Notes: generated by a model from the letters alone, not told the origin. A stretch of DNA of 64,000 nucleotides from Chitinophagaceae bacterium (GCA_019638595.1 JAHBTJ010000009.1:1-64000); one strand, 5' to 3'. Positions 18,402 through 27,359 are shown, numbered from the stretch's first letter. Program-made: numbers and translations.

Positions 18402-19718
18402 ATGCAAATAGACAAAACCACATACAACGACCTGTCCGTTTTCAGCGCGGAAGAAGAATTTTCTGTATTTCATAAAATTAATTTTACAAGTACCAATGGC
18501 GGTAAAGAGTGGTTACGGTGGATGATGACAGAGCCCGCATCCGACCTTGATAAAATACTTGCCACGCAGAAGATATTAAAGATCATTATTGCCAACCTGG
18601 ATAAATGGCCAAAATCCATTACCAACGGAACCATGATGGTGATAGACCGGTTTTACGAAACCGCCATAGATCCTATCCCATCCTCGGCTGACTTTATAAG
18701 CACCCGCATATATAAAATATTGCACACCGTTGACTATAGCCTTGTAAGATATTCGGTTACACATTTCCGTGATTTTATACTGGGTATGCACCGGCTGGCT
18801 GTGCTGGCAAACGAAAGCGACGCACCGGCAAGGCTGCAATTGTTTGCTTCACGTATCCGCTCGCTTTTGCAGCACCAGCAACTGCAGGAATTGCTGAATA
18901 AGCCTGCGAGTGAAAAATTTTCTATCAGGGAGAACCTGTATTACGGGCATTTTTTCCGGTCGGGATTCCGCTCCCGGTTGGATGAGCTGGCAGATATATT
19001 TTACCAGATGGATGCCTGGTATTCTATGGCGCGGGCGGTAACGGAGTATAAGCTCCAGTTCCCCGAATTTGTTATTTCCGCCGATCCCTTTATTAAAGCA
19101 GATAAAATATACCATATCCTGCTGGCAAAGCCTGTAGCGTATGATATTGTTTTATCGCCCAGCAGTAATTTTCTTTTTCTTACGGGGGCCAATATGGCCG
19201 GCAAAAGCACTTTTATTAAATCGCTGGGAGTGGCGGTATACCTCGCGCACCTGGGTATGGGCGTACCGGCGCAACGATTGCAGCTAACCATGTTCGATGG
19301 TGTGTTGAGCAATATTAATGTGGCGGATAATATTGTAAAAGGAGAAAGCTATTTTTTTAATGAAGTGCAACGTATAAAAAATACCATCCTCACTATTAAC
19401 AATGGTAAAAAATGGCTGGTTTTGATGGATGAGCTGTTTAAAGGAACCAATGTGCAGGATGCGATGCGCTGTTCGTTGGCGGTCATTAACGGGCTTACTA
19501 AAATCAAAGGGTCGCTTTTTGTACTCTCTACCCACCTGTACGAAATAAGTGAAGAGATAAAGAATAAAGGGAATATCTCTTTCAAATATTTTGAAACCAA
19601 TGTAAATAATGACAAGCTGGAGTTCAGCTACCAGTTGAAAGACGGCGTAAGCAACGACAGGCTGGGCTATTTTATTCTTAAAAGCGAAAAGGTGGTAGAG
19701 ATGCTGGAGAATTTATAA
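18402..19718 (+). CDS. MutS-family DNA mismatch repair ATPase-like protein
   Basis: A 438-residue protein with only the core/lever (domain III-like, ~1-210) and the ATPase domain V of MutS. Seen: Walker A GANMAGKSTF (~265), the DNIVKGESYFFNEV signature, Walker B LVLMDELFKGTN, and the switch histidine in LSTHLYEI. The mismatch-reading N-terminal domain of MutS and the Smr domain of MutS2 are both missing. Such short MutS-like proteins are frequent in Bacteroidota and their role is unclear. It probably dimerises and binds branched DNA. It is likely co-transcribed with dihydroorotase. Confidence 0.88.
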   Translation: MQIDKTTYNDLSVFSAEEEFSVFHKINFTSTNGGKEWLRWMMTEPASDLDKILATQKILKIIIANLDKWPKSITNGTMMVIDRFYETAIDPIPSSADFISTRIYKILHTVDYSLVRYSVTHFRDFILGMHRLAVLANESDAPARLQLFASRIRSLLQHQQLQELLNKPASEKFSIRENLYYGHFFRSGFRSRLDELADIFYQMDAWYSMARAVTEYKLQFPEFVISADPFIKADKIYHILLAKPVAYDIVLSPSSNFLFLTGANMAGKSTFIKSLGVAVYLAHLGMGVPAQRLQLTMFDGVLSNINVADNIVKGESYFFNEVQRIKNTILTINNGKKWLVLMDELFKGTNVQDAMRCSLAVINGLTKIKGSLFVLSTHLYEISEEIKNKGNISFKYFETNVNNDKLEFSYQLKDGVSNDRLGYFILKSEKVVEMLENL

Positions 19719-19756
19719 GATAGCTGATAGCGATCAGCCTGCAGCCATAAGAATAA

Positions 19757-20839
19757 TTATAAAAACTTATCGCCTTTGGCTATTTTTATCTGCGACACAT
19801 ATTCTTTTATCTCCTGCTCTTTACTGCGGTCGCAGATCAGCAGCACATCTCCCGTGTCTATTACAATGTGGCTATCCAGTCCCTGGAGCACTACCAGCTT
19901 GTCTTTTTGTACATGTATGATGTTCCTGGTGGCGTCGAAAAGCATGATATGGTTGGCAGATACCGCGTTTTCAGCTTTATCTTTTTCCATATTATCGTAG
20001 GCGGAGTTCCAGGTGCCCAAATCGCTCCAGCCAAAGCTGGAAGGAATAAGATACACATTGTCCGCTTTTTCCATGATGCCATAGTCTATGGAAATATTGG
20101 TGCATTGCGGGTATATTCTTTCAACCGCTTCCTTTTCGCCGGGCGTATTGAATGCGTTTTCTTCGGCCGCGAACAGTTCATTGATTTCGGGCAGGTATTT
20201 CTCAAACGCCTGTACTATGTTTTTTGTTTTCCATACAAAAATGCCCGCGTTCCATAAAAAGTCGCCGCTGGCAAGAAAAGTTTTAGCTATATCCAGGTTG
20301 GGCTTTTCGGTAAAGGTTTTTACTTTGTACACATTATCGCTCACCTCGTACTGTTCTATCTGTATGTAGCCATAACCTGTATTAGGGTTTGCAGGCTTAA
20401 TGCCTAATGTAACCAGTGCGTTGTGAACTCTCACAAAACTCAAAGCCTCAATACAAACTTTTTTAAAAGCTGTTTTTTCTGTAATAAGATGATCTGCCGG
20501 GGCGCAGATCAGGCAACCTTCGGGGTTCAGCTTATTGAGTTTGTGCGAAATATAAGCAATGCAGGGTGCGGTGTTTTTGCGGGATGGCTCGCCCAGTATA
20601 TTTTCTGCCAAAGCCTCCGGTAACTGCTTTTTTACAATAGAAATATACTCCTCGGAAGTAATAATGTAAATATTTCCTTTTGGAATAAAGTCTGCGAAAC
20701 GGTCGAAAGTTTCCTGTATCAGGGTTTTACCTGTATCCAGTATGTCAAGGAATTGCTTGGGATATGAAGTTCGGCTCATGGGCCAAAAACGACTGCCGAT
20801 GCCTCCGGCCATGATTGCTACATAATGATTTTTATTCAT
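19757..20839 (-). CDS. manC: mannose-1-phosphate guanylyltransferase
   Basis: A 360-residue nucleotidyltransferase making GDP-mannose for surface polysaccharide. Seen: N-terminal nucleotide-binding signature MAGGIGSRFWPMSR, product site FLWNAGIFVWK, FTEKPN and SIDYGIMEK, as in ManC/RfbM. It has no C-terminal isomerase domain, so it is the short monofunctional form. It converges on the MutS-like gene with 38 bases between stops. A -7 box lies 20 bases before the start. Confidence 0.92.
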   Translation of the reverse strand: MNKNHYVAIMAGGIGSRFWPMSRTSYPKQFLDILDTGKTLIQETFDRFADFIPKGNIYIITSEEYISIVKKQLPEALAENILGEPSRKNTAPCIAYISHKLNKLNPEGCLICAPADHLITEKTAFKKVCIEALSFVRVHNALVTLGIKPANPNTGYGYIQIEQYEVSDNVYKVKTFTEKPNLDIAKTFLASGDFLWNAGIFVWKTKNIVQAFEKYLPEINELFAAEENAFNTPGEKEAVERIYPQCTNISIDYGIMEKADNVYLIPSSFGWSDLGTWNSAYDNMEKDKAENAVSANHIMLFDATRNIIHVQKDKLVVLQGLDSHIVIDTGDVLLICDRSKEQEIKEYVSQIKIAKGDKFL

Positions 20840-20858
20840 GTTTTTTCGCGGATAAACT

Positions 20859-20866
20859 CAAAATTA
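20859..20866 (-). promoter_or_regulatory. -7 box of manC
   Basis: On the minus strand TAATTTTG matches TAnnTTTG exactly, ending 20 bases before the manC ATG. The upstream TTTG is degenerate. Confidence 0.5.
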
Positions 20867-20972
20867 AGGGCAATAGCTGATAAAATCAGGCAGATACAGT
20901 TATTTGAATATTTAAATGATGAATCTATGGAAACATTTAAAAATAAATATATTATATATGCTGTTTGTGTTT

Positions 20973-21938
20973 CTAAATAATCCCTTCCCGCAACAGGTCG
21001 TGCATATGGAGTATGCCGGCATAAACGCCGTTGCTTGTTACCAGCAGCTGACTTACACTATTCCTGCGCATCATATCCAGCGCGTTTACCGCAAGCTCTC
21101 CTTCTTCAATGCATTTTGGATGTTGGCTCATAATATTTTCTGCGGTTACACCTGCCAGGTCTTCCCGTTGCTGCAGCATCCTGCGGATGTCTCCATCGGT
21201 AATGATCCCGGCAATAAAACCATCTTTTATTACAGCCGTGGCCCCCATCCTGTTTTGAGTAATAGCTACGATCACCTCTTTTAAACTGGTTTGCGGTGCA
21301 ACCTGCGGCCGGGTGCCTTTCATATACAGGTCATTCACCTTCAGGTATAAGCGTTTGCCCAGCATACCCCCGGGATGAAATTTGGCAAAATCATCCCCCG
21401 TAAACCCGTTCTTCTCAATGAGGCAAACAGCCAGTGCATCGCCCATAACCAGTTGAGCGGTTGTGCTGGTAGTAGGCGCCAGGTTATTAGGACAGGCTTC
21501 CTGCGCTACGGTAGTATTTAATATATAGCTGGCGTTAACAGCCAGGTACGATCCGGTATTGCCGGTTACTGCTATAACAGGGTTCCCAAAATTCCTGATA
21601 AGGGGTATCAACACTTTTATTTCCTGGCTTTCGCCGCTTTTGCTGATCAGCATGATCACATCGCCCGGCTGTACCAGTCCAAGGTCGCCGTGTATGGCAT
21701 CGGCGGCATGCAAAAAGGCTGCCGGCGTGCCTGTTGAATTAAAGGTGGCAACGATTTTTTGGGCTATTAAAGCGCTTTTACCAATACCGCTGATCACCAC
21801 TTTGCCGGGGCAATTGGCTATAACATTCACCACTTCTTCAAACTGATGGTTGATATAGGAGGCCAGTTGCTTTACCGCTTCCGCTTCCATCAGGATGGTC
21901 CTTTTGGCAATTGTTTGAATATCAATTGATGCCATCAT
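20973..21938 (-). CDS. kdsD: arabinose-5-phosphate isomerase, KpsF/GutQ/KdsD family
   Basis: A 321-residue protein that converts ribulose-5-phosphate to arabinose-5-phosphate, the first step to the Kdo sugar of lipopolysaccharide. Seen: an N-terminal SIS domain (~35-170; VVISGIGKSALIAQKI, HAADAIHGDLG, SKSGES, LAPTTSTTAQLVMGDALA) and two C-terminal CBS motifs (~205-320; AVIKDGFIAGIITDGDIRR). This is the usual architecture and length. Two Met codons open the frame (21938 and 21935); either may start. It has a near-perfect promoter and sits by manC, another sugar-nucleotide gene, but with 133 bases between. Confidence 0.93.
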   Translation of the reverse strand: MMASIDIQTIAKRTILMEAEAVKQLASYINHQFEEVVNVIANCPGKVVISGIGKSALIAQKIVATFNSTGTPAAFLHAADAIHGDLGLVQPGDVIMLISKSGESQEIKVLIPLIRNFGNPVIAVTGNTGSYLAVNASYILNTTVAQEACPNNLAPTTSTTAQLVMGDALAVCLIEKNGFTGDDFAKFHPGGMLGKRLYLKVNDLYMKGTRPQVAPQTSLKEVIVAITQNRMGATAVIKDGFIAGIITDGDIRRMLQQREDLAGVTAENIMSQHPKCIEEGELAVNALDMMRRNSVSQLLVTSNGVYAGILHMHDLLREGII

Positions 21939-21946
21939 ATAAAGCG

Positions 21947-21977
21947 CAAACCTAAATGAAAAATACTGGTTCGCAAA
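21947..21977 (-). promoter_or_regulatory. kdsD promoter
   Basis: Minus strand TTTG (21977-21974) and TAGGTTTG (21954-21947) are spaced by 19 bases, an ideal Bacteroidota promoter. Transcription would start only a few bases before the kdsD ATG, so the leader is very short. Confidence 0.75.
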
Positions 21978-22200
21978 ACACTAGCATTTCTCTGCATATA
22001 ACGGGTTGAGACACCACCTATATAAAATTTCTTTACCATATCAACTATTTTTCATACCTTTTAAAGGTTTGAGAACAAATAATGGATATCCTTCTTTAAA
22101 GCGATATTAACTTCCGAAAAACCTCATATTGTAGTACCTTCGATCACTTTTTTAAAAATCATGATGCCCTCATGTAAAGTGTGAAGGAAAACAGACAGAC

Positions 22201-24477
22201 ATGGCAACAGCAACAAAAAAAACTGCATCGAAAGCGAAAGCCCCTGCAAAAAATAACAGTCCTAAAGTAAAATCGTTAAAAAAAACACACAATCTGCATG
22301 TAGCCCTGCAAGAGTACTTTGGATTTGATAAATTCAAAGGCAACCAGGAGGCCGTAATTGAAAGCCTGCTGGCGGGTAATGATACGTTTGTGATAAAACC
22401 TACCGGGGGAGGGAAAAGCCTGTGCTACCAGTTGCCCGCCCTTATCAGTCCGGGTTGCGCGGTGATCGTTTCGCCGCTCATTGCGTTAATGAAAAACCAG
22501 GTAGACCTGGTGCGCGGATACAGCAGTAATGACAATGTGGCCCATTTTTTAAATTCCACGTTAAGCAAAAAAGAGATCCGGGAAGTGCAGGATGATCTTA
22601 CCGCCGGGCATACCAAGTTATTATATGTAGCTCCCGAAACATTGACCAAGCAGGAAAATCTTGATTTTTTCAGAAATCTTGAATTGTCATTTTTCGCGGT
22701 AGATGAGGCTCACTGTATTTCCGAATGGGGGCATGATTTCCGGCCCGAGTATCGCCGTTTGCGTGAAATGATGACGGAAATTAACCCGGATATTCCTGTA
22801 ATAGCATTAACGGCAACCGCTACCCCTAAAGTGCAAAGTGATATCATTAAAAACCTTGACCTGCGCGATCCGAAAATATTTATATCATCGTTTAACCGCA
22901 GCAACCTTTATTATGAAATTCAGCCCAAGATCAAAAAAGAGCAAACGATCAAAGGCATAGTGAAGTTCATTGTTGGGATGAAAGGCAAAAGCGGTATTAT
23001 TTATACGTTGAACCGCAAAACCACAGAAGAGCTGGCCGACATACTGGTAGCGAATGGTATAAAGGCGGTTCCCTACCACGCGGGTTTTGACGGTAAGCTG
23101 AGGGCGGAACGCCAGGACCTGTTTTTGAGTGAAGAAATGCAGGTTATTGTGGCTACTATCGCCTTTGGAATGGGTATAGACAAGCCCGACATCCGGTTTG
23201 TAATACACTATAATATCCCGAAATCAATAGAAAATTATTACCAGGAAACGGGACGTGCCGGAAGGGACGGATTGGAAGGAAAATGTATTTTATATTATTC
23301 ACATAAAGATGTTGCCAAGCTGGAGCACCTGATGCGCGATAAGCCGTTAAGCGAACGGGAAGTAGGAGCCCAGCTTATTAGTGAAACGGTGGCATTTGCC
23401 GAAGCCGGGGTGTGCCGCCGCAAGATATTAATGAGTTATTTTGGCGAAGAATATACCGCCGATAATTGCGGGCAGTGCGATAATTGCCTTCACCCCAAAG
23501 AAAGAGTAGAAGCGAAGGATGATGTGATGAAGGTGATGAAGGTAATTAAGAAGCTGGACGAGCGTTTTGCTACCGATTACGTGGTAAATATGATCATAGG
23601 AAGGCTTACTCCGCAGATCAACATGTACAGGCATGGCGGCTTGCCCGAGTTCGCCACAGGCAATGACCAACCCGATCATTACTGGAATTCGCTGATACGG
23701 CAGATGCTGCTGGAAGGGCTGCTGCAAAAAGATATTGAAGAGTACGGGGTGTTGAAAATAAGCCCAAAAGGGGATAAGTTTTTCAAGAAACCTGTTTCGT
23801 TTAAAATAGTACTGAATAACCTGTTTGAAGATGCCAATGAAGACGATGAGGAAGGCGGGGCGGAAGCCAATACGGGAGGCGGAACCGATGAAAGGCTGTT
23901 TGAAATGCTGAAGGAGCTTCGCCAGAAAGAAGCAAAGAAAAAAGGGCTGCCGCCTTTTGTGATCTTCCTCGAAACTTCGTTACAGGATATGTCTACCCTG
24001 TATCCCACTACCATTACCGAGCTGGAAAAATGCCAGGGTGTGAGCAAGGGGAAGGCATTGCGGTATGGCAAACCCTTTGTTGAGCTGATAGCGCGGTATG
24101 TAGAGGAAAACAATATTGAGCGCCCTGATGATTTTGTGATGAAGAGCGTAGTGAACAAGAGCGGTTTAAAAGTATACATCATTCAGCAAACGGATAAGAA
24201 GATCCCGCTCGAGTCTATCGCTAAAAACAAAGATATTCGCCTGGATGCCCTGCTGGAGGAAATGGAAACCATTGCTGCCAGCGGAACCAAGCTTAACCTT
24301 GATTATGCTATTGACGAAATGGTGGATGAGTACGACCAGGACGATATACTGGATTATTTTAAAAGCTGCGAAACCTCCTCATTGCAGGTAGCGCAGCAGG
24401 AGCTGAGCGATGGCAACTATACCTGGGAGCAGTTGAAGATCATGCGGATCAAATTTTTGAATGAATACGGAATGTAG
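22201..24477 (+). CDS. recQ: ATP-dependent DNA helicase RecQ
   Basis: A 758-residue 3'-5' helicase for recombination and replication-fork repair. Residues 1-30 are a basic Lys/Ala-rich tail. Seen: Walker A PTGGGKS (K72), D168-E-A-H171, TATATPKV, the arginine-finger region QETGRAGRDG, then the zinc-binding RQC part (C-x16-C-x2-C-x2-C around CGQCDNC), and an HRDC domain (~585-665; LKELRQKEAKKKGLPPF). Beyond HRDC there is a further ~90-residue helical tail (KIPLESIAKNKDIRLDALLE), usual in Bacteroidota RecQ. It is divergent from kdsD across 262 bases that hold the kdsD promoter; I see no clear promoter for recQ there. Confidence 0.96.
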   Translation: MATATKKTASKAKAPAKNNSPKVKSLKKTHNLHVALQEYFGFDKFKGNQEAVIESLLAGNDTFVIKPTGGGKSLCYQLPALISPGCAVIVSPLIALMKNQVDLVRGYSSNDNVAHFLNSTLSKKEIREVQDDLTAGHTKLLYVAPETLTKQENLDFFRNLELSFFAVDEAHCISEWGHDFRPEYRRLREMMTEINPDIPVIALTATATPKVQSDIIKNLDLRDPKIFISSFNRSNLYYEIQPKIKKEQTIKGIVKFIVGMKGKSGIIYTLNRKTTEELADILVANGIKAVPYHAGFDGKLRAERQDLFLSEEMQVIVATIAFGMGIDKPDIRFVIHYNIPKSIENYYQETGRAGRDGLEGKCILYYSHKDVAKLEHLMRDKPLSEREVGAQLISETVAFAEAGVCRRKILMSYFGEEYTADNCGQCDNCLHPKERVEAKDDVMKVMKVIKKLDERFATDYVVNMIIGRLTPQINMYRHGGLPEFATGNDQPDHYWNSLIRQMLLEGLLQKDIEEYGVLKISPKGDKFFKKPVSFKIVLNNLFEDANEDDEEGGAEANTGGGTDERLFEMLKELRQKEAKKKGLPPFVIFLETSLQDMSTLYPTTITELEKCQGVSKGKALRYGKPFVELIARYVEENNIERPDDFVMKSVVNKSGLKVYIIQQTDKKIPLESIAKNKDIRLDALLEEMETIAASGTKLNLDYAIDEMVDEYDQDDILDYFKSCETSSLQVAQQELSDGNYTWEQLKIMRIKFLNEYGM

Positions 24478-24494
24478 GAAGGTGTAGGGTATAG

Positions 24495-24518
24495 GGTGTA
24501 AGGTAGATGGGTTACACC
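24495..24518 (+). terminator. possible recQ terminator hairpin
   Basis: GGTGTAA (24495-24501) pairs with TTACACC (24512-24518) 17 bases after the recQ stop. The T tract after it is interrupted (TTCTCCCTTTT), so it is weak. Confidence 0.4.
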
Positions 24519-24556
24519 TTCTCCCTTTTAGAAAAACATAACTTTTAGGGTTTATT

Positions 24557-24588
24557 TTTCGCTGTTATACCGGAAACCCCTATTTTTG
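24557..24588 (+). promoter_or_regulatory. tRNA-Phe promoter
   Basis: TTTC (24557-24560) and TATTTTTG (24581-24588) with a 20-base spacer, 46 bases before the mature tRNA. The -7 box is an exact match; the -33 box has one change. Confidence 0.6.
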
Positions 24589-24634
24589 CTGCCCGTTTTG
24601 AATGTCAGGATTCTTGACTTTTTCAAAAATAACT

Positions 24635-24707
24635 GGTGCGGTAGCTCAGTCGGTAGAGCAAAGGACTGAAAATCCTTGTGTCGGCGGTTCGATCCCGCCC
24701 CACACCA
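24635..24707 (+). tRNA. tRNA-Phe(GAA)
   Basis: A 73-base cloverleaf. Acceptor GGTGCGG (24635-24641) pairs with CCACACC (24700-24706), D arm GCTC/GAGC, anticodon stem AAGGA/TCCTT with loop CTGAAAA (GAA at 24668-24670), T arm GGCGG-TTCGATC-CCGCC, discriminator A24707. The acceptor has one C-A mismatch (C24639 with A24704). The CCA end is not encoded (CAA follows), unlike the tRNA-Ser at the start of the window. Confidence 0.93.
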
Positions 24708-24717
24708 CAAGCCAGAT

Positions 24718-24751
24718 AAGGCTTTCAGGAGGAATTACTGGAAGCCTTTTT
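24718..24751 (+). terminator. tRNA-Phe terminator
   Basis: AAGGCTT (24718-24724) pairs with AAGCCTT (24742-24748) around a 17-base loop and runs into TTTTT. It lies 10 bases after the tRNA. Confidence 0.65.
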
Positions 24752-24847
24752 CTTTTGGTACAACATAGGTATATTAAATTGCTTTCTTTAAAATATAGTG
24801 ATCTCTGAAATCACCTGTGCCAGTTTTGAGGCGGTTTACAGGCAGAA

Positions 24848-25090
24848 TTAAATTTTCTTTAAGATATAATAATCAAGTCTCATTTCGGCGGCACTATTAA
24901 ATTCTCGCCCCTCTGTCTGTAACTCAATATTAAAAGTTAAGCCATAGTCTTTAGCAAACCCATTTTTATATTAAAGATTGGCACTATCCCACCCTTTTCA
25001 CTTGTAACTAAAATTTTAGGAAAGCCAGTTCCAGAATAATTTTCAACACTAATATCTATACTGTCAGGCGATTTAGTATTCACTCCATTT
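24848..25090 (-). pseudogene. 3' part of the lipoprotein gene cut by the IS
   Basis: Reading the minus strand and joining it to the other side of the IS across one copy of the 9-bp duplication, the frame continues as LLNGVNTKSPDSIDISVEN and further. Near 24967-24975, at a run of A, the frame breaks: the read frame stops at 24937. One base over, the frame runs KNGFAKDYGLTFNIELQTEG to a stop at 24848. The protein-like reading in the second frame suggests a 1-base deletion, so the gene is dead even without the IS. Bases 24752-24847 hold nothing I can name. Confidence 0.75.
25082..25090. repeat. target site duplication, left copy
   Basis: ACTCCATTT directly before the left inverted repeat; the same nine bases follow the right repeat at 26404-26412. 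Confidence 0.9.
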
Positions 25091-26403
25091 CATTAGTGTC
25101 CGGTTAAATTAGATTGATTTTCAATTGAGTATAATTTTGTTCTTTGACATCTTGGGATAAAGTGTTTTCAAAAAGTTGCCTTAAAGGCGTTTTATCTAAA
25201 AGAGATACATTCATCACCTGTAAGATTTCATAGGTTGATTGCTTCAACCTCAACTTGCTTTTGATAATTGCTACCATCGTGTAGGTAATGATAGCAATGT
25301 AGACTTGTATTTTCACTGCGTTAGCAGAAGTGCCCCAAAAGGATTTTATTTTGAGGTGTTGCTTGATCCATTTGAAAAACAGTTCTATTCTCCATCTATA
25401 CTTATACAACATAGCGATTTCGATAGCAGGAAGTGTAAGGTTATTGGACAGAAAGACAAACGTTCTGTTTTGCTCAGCATCATAAAATTTTATCCTCCGA
25501 AATTGCTTCGGATAGGATTTGTAAGAGTAATGACCCGTAAGTATTACCCGCTGATCACACATTACACCTTTCAATTTGTCTGGCTTTGAAGATGATATTC
25601 GTTTCAACTTAGTATTACTTTTGGCCCTGGTGACAAAAAAGGCTTCATGCTGGTCAATAATGTAAAGTCTTTCAAAGTCAACGTAGCCACGGTCCATGAT
25701 GTAATATCCACCAGTTTCGTAAACAAGCTTATCCAATCCATTTACATCGTGCACACTTGCAGCAGTAATATGTATGAAAACAGGAATGGAGGTCTTTACA
25801 TCAAACAACGTGTGCAGTTTGATAGCGGCTTTAGCTTTTCGAAAAGTAGCCCACCAGAATACATTTAAGCATAAATCTATCACAGTGCTATCAAAAGCAT
25901 ATACGCTTCCCTGGACAGACAAATTAAAATCGCTATCAGGTATGCAGCATTTTCGGGCTTCGGCAATCATTTCATAAGCAAACATCTCAAAGATCCGATA
26001 GTCTCTTTTCTCATTCGCTTCAGCAAGATTAGACCGGGATATACGTTTTCCTAATCCTAAATGATAATGCTTTGGCTGATGTGCATTTATGCAAACAAGT
26101 AAGTCTCTGAGACTATCGCGGTTAGTTAATTGTCCAAACATCATACACAACAGTTGATTCCAGCACGTAAAATGTTTTACCCACTTATCGCCTTGATATT
26201 TACGTACACAACGATCAAATATTCTGGCAGGAAGAAAGGTAATTGCTTGTGCAAAGACATATTTGCCTTGATTCATAACCATGCTGATTTTCAGCAAGTT
26301 ATAAAATGACTCATTTTAAATCGTCACCAAACTAAATTTTGATCAAACCTTTATCCAATAAGACTTTCAAAGAACTAATGTTATTTTTTACCGGACACTA
26401 ATG
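25091..26403 (-). mobile_element. IS4-family insertion sequence, 1313 bp
   Basis: The ends are CATTAGTGTCCGGT (25091-25104) and its reverse complement ACCGGACACTAATG (26390-26403), 14 bp perfect. The element is flanked by the 9-bp direct repeat ACTCCATTT. It holds one transposase gene on the minus strand, whose stop lies at the left inverted repeat. In the 120 bases before the transposase there is an 8-bp perfect palindrome TAAAATGA-C-TCATTTTA (26302-26318), possibly a promoter or control site. Both ends and the transposase look intact, so the insertion appears recent and possibly active. It interrupts a lipoprotein gene. Confidence 0.93.
25104..26282 (-). CDS. IS4-family transposase
   Basis: A 392-residue DDE transposase taken from the ATG at 26282 (MVMNQGKYVFAQ); a TTG five codons earlier lies in a GCTGA-AAA-TCAGC hairpin. 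Seen: the N-terminal DUF4372-like region (FDRCVRKYQGDKWVKHFTC, MMFGQLTNRDSLRDLL), then DDE segments AFDSTVIDLCL (first Asp), YIMDRGYVDFERLY (second Asp) and YRWRIELFFKWIKQHLKIK (YREK-like, with the Glu). The length is right for the family. It catalyses cut-and-paste movement of the element. Confidence 0.93.
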   Translation of the reverse strand: MVMNQGKYVFAQAITFLPARIFDRCVRKYQGDKWVKHFTCWNQLLCMMFGQLTNRDSLRDLLVCINAHQPKHYHLGLGKRISRSNLAEANEKRDYRIFEMFAYEMIAEARKCCIPDSDFNLSVQGSVYAFDSTVIDLCLNVFWWATFRKAKAAIKLHTLFDVKTSIPVFIHITAASVHDVNGLDKLVYETGGYYIMDRGYVDFERLYIIDQHEAFFVTRAKSNTKLKRISSSKPDKLKGVMCDQRVILTGHYSYKSYPKQFRRIKFYDAEQNRTFVFLSNNLTLPAIEIAMLYKYRWRIELFFKWIKQHLKIKSFWGTSANAVKIQVYIAIITYTMVAIIKSKLRLKQSTYEILQVMNVSLLDKTPLRQLFENTLSQDVKEQNYTQLKINLI

Positions 26404-26412
26404 ACTCCATTT
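26404..26412. repeat. target site duplication, right copy
   Basis: ACTCCATTT directly after the right inverted repeat, identical to 25082-25090. Confidence 0.9.
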
Positions 26413-26864
26413 AAAAGATCAATTCCAAAATATTGCTTATTAATAGGAGGATTAATATTATTGTACTCTCTGGCAAAGACAGTCATTTGACCTAAATTTT
26501 TCAATGTACCTGTAGCCGTATTGCGGCTTAATTTTAGATCAATGTTTATACTTTTAGTTATATCTGTTATTTCCTTTACTGTAGGGTGATAGTTGGGAGA
26601 TATGCTACCAACGTCTATCTTAAATCCCTCTTCAAACATCACTTCAAAGCGACCATTGTTATCTGTTACAGTGTCAACCTTGTCATATGTTTCTTCTTCT
26701 CTTACTTTTCGCCAGCACAATATAGTGACACGAGCATTACTAATCGGAACACCTGTATTATCGTCAAAAACAGTTCCTTTAACTTCAACACCTTTTATTT
26801 CTTCGCTATTGACACAAGAATACATTGAACCAATCAAGATAAATAATATACAATATTGTCTCAT
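26404..26864 (-). pseudogene. 5' part of lipoprotein with carboxypeptidase-regulatory-like domain
   Basis: Starts MRQYCILFILIGSMYSC: a lipoprotein signal with Cys17, so exported and lipid-anchored. Residues ~27-120 (VKGTVFDDNTGVPISNARVTI, GRFEVMF) form a CarboxypepD_reg-like beta sandwich, common in Bacteroidota exported proteins. The frame is interrupted at residue ~154 by the IS and would end as VISVR a few bases into it (stop at 26388-26390). The rest of the gene lies beyond the IS. It starts 2 bases after an Rhs fragment. By position, like the two cassettes upstream, it could be an immunity gene; this is inference from order only. Confidence 0.75.
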
Positions 26865-26866
26865 TT

Positions 26867-27252
26867 TTATTCTTTTTCACGTAGGATTTCATCAATTGAT
26901 TTGCCTGATAGTATGTTTTCTATCATTTGAGTAATGTAAGGCTGTGCTCTTTCAGGGATATTGCCATGAGTAATATTTTTAGTAACTACCCGATAATTGC
27001 GTACATCTGGATATGTATCTTCCTTCACCTCATCAGTCAGCACTACCCGTACATTACCCAGGTGGTCTTTTACAAAATAATCATCCACAAATTCTTTGAT
27101 CACGTTGGGGTCTGCGGCTTCAAATACTATACGCAGCCTGCCCTCCGGCTGGCTGATGAACAATAGGCGATCGGGATAGTCCGGTCTGCCGGGGTCGGCA
27201 GGACTGATGGTGCGGCTTTCGAACACCGCGCCATTGATGTATTTGGTGGTGG
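26867..27252 (-). pseudogene. Rhs-protein fragment (decayed toxin-tip cassette)
   Basis: No full start: the frame opens after a stop as ATTKYINGAVFESRTISPADP; the first possible start is a GTG at 27226. The first ~80 residues copy the Rhs core of the intact protein nearby ([14 protein letters not shown]..., [21 protein letters not shown] corresponds to YFVKDHLGNVRVVLTDEVKED). After KEDTYPDVR the sequence leaves the Rhs homology and ends with a new ~43-residue tail (ITQMIENILSGKSIDEILREKE). I read it as the remnant of a displaced Rhs C-terminal cassette. It is directly followed by the lipoprotein gene hit by the IS. Confidence 0.75.
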
Positions 27253-27359
27253 CTTATCTGTAATGAATAGCCTCATTTATCCGCCTGCCGCAGAGTTCTG
27301 CTAACGCACTTGGCCGGGAGGAGAAACGCTGCGGAGAACTAAATGGATAATTCTATTAA

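Noticed and set aside
25091-26403. Two-base target duplication with a shorter inverted repeat (TAGTGTCCGG)
   Set aside because: Extending the repeat to CATTAGTGTCCGGT leaves an exact 9-bp direct repeat on both sides, which fits IS4-type insertion better.
27253-27359. A terminator or recombination site in the gap after the DUF6896-like gene
   Set aside because: AGTTCT/AGAACT and GCGG-type pairs can be drawn but are short and interrupted, with no T run.
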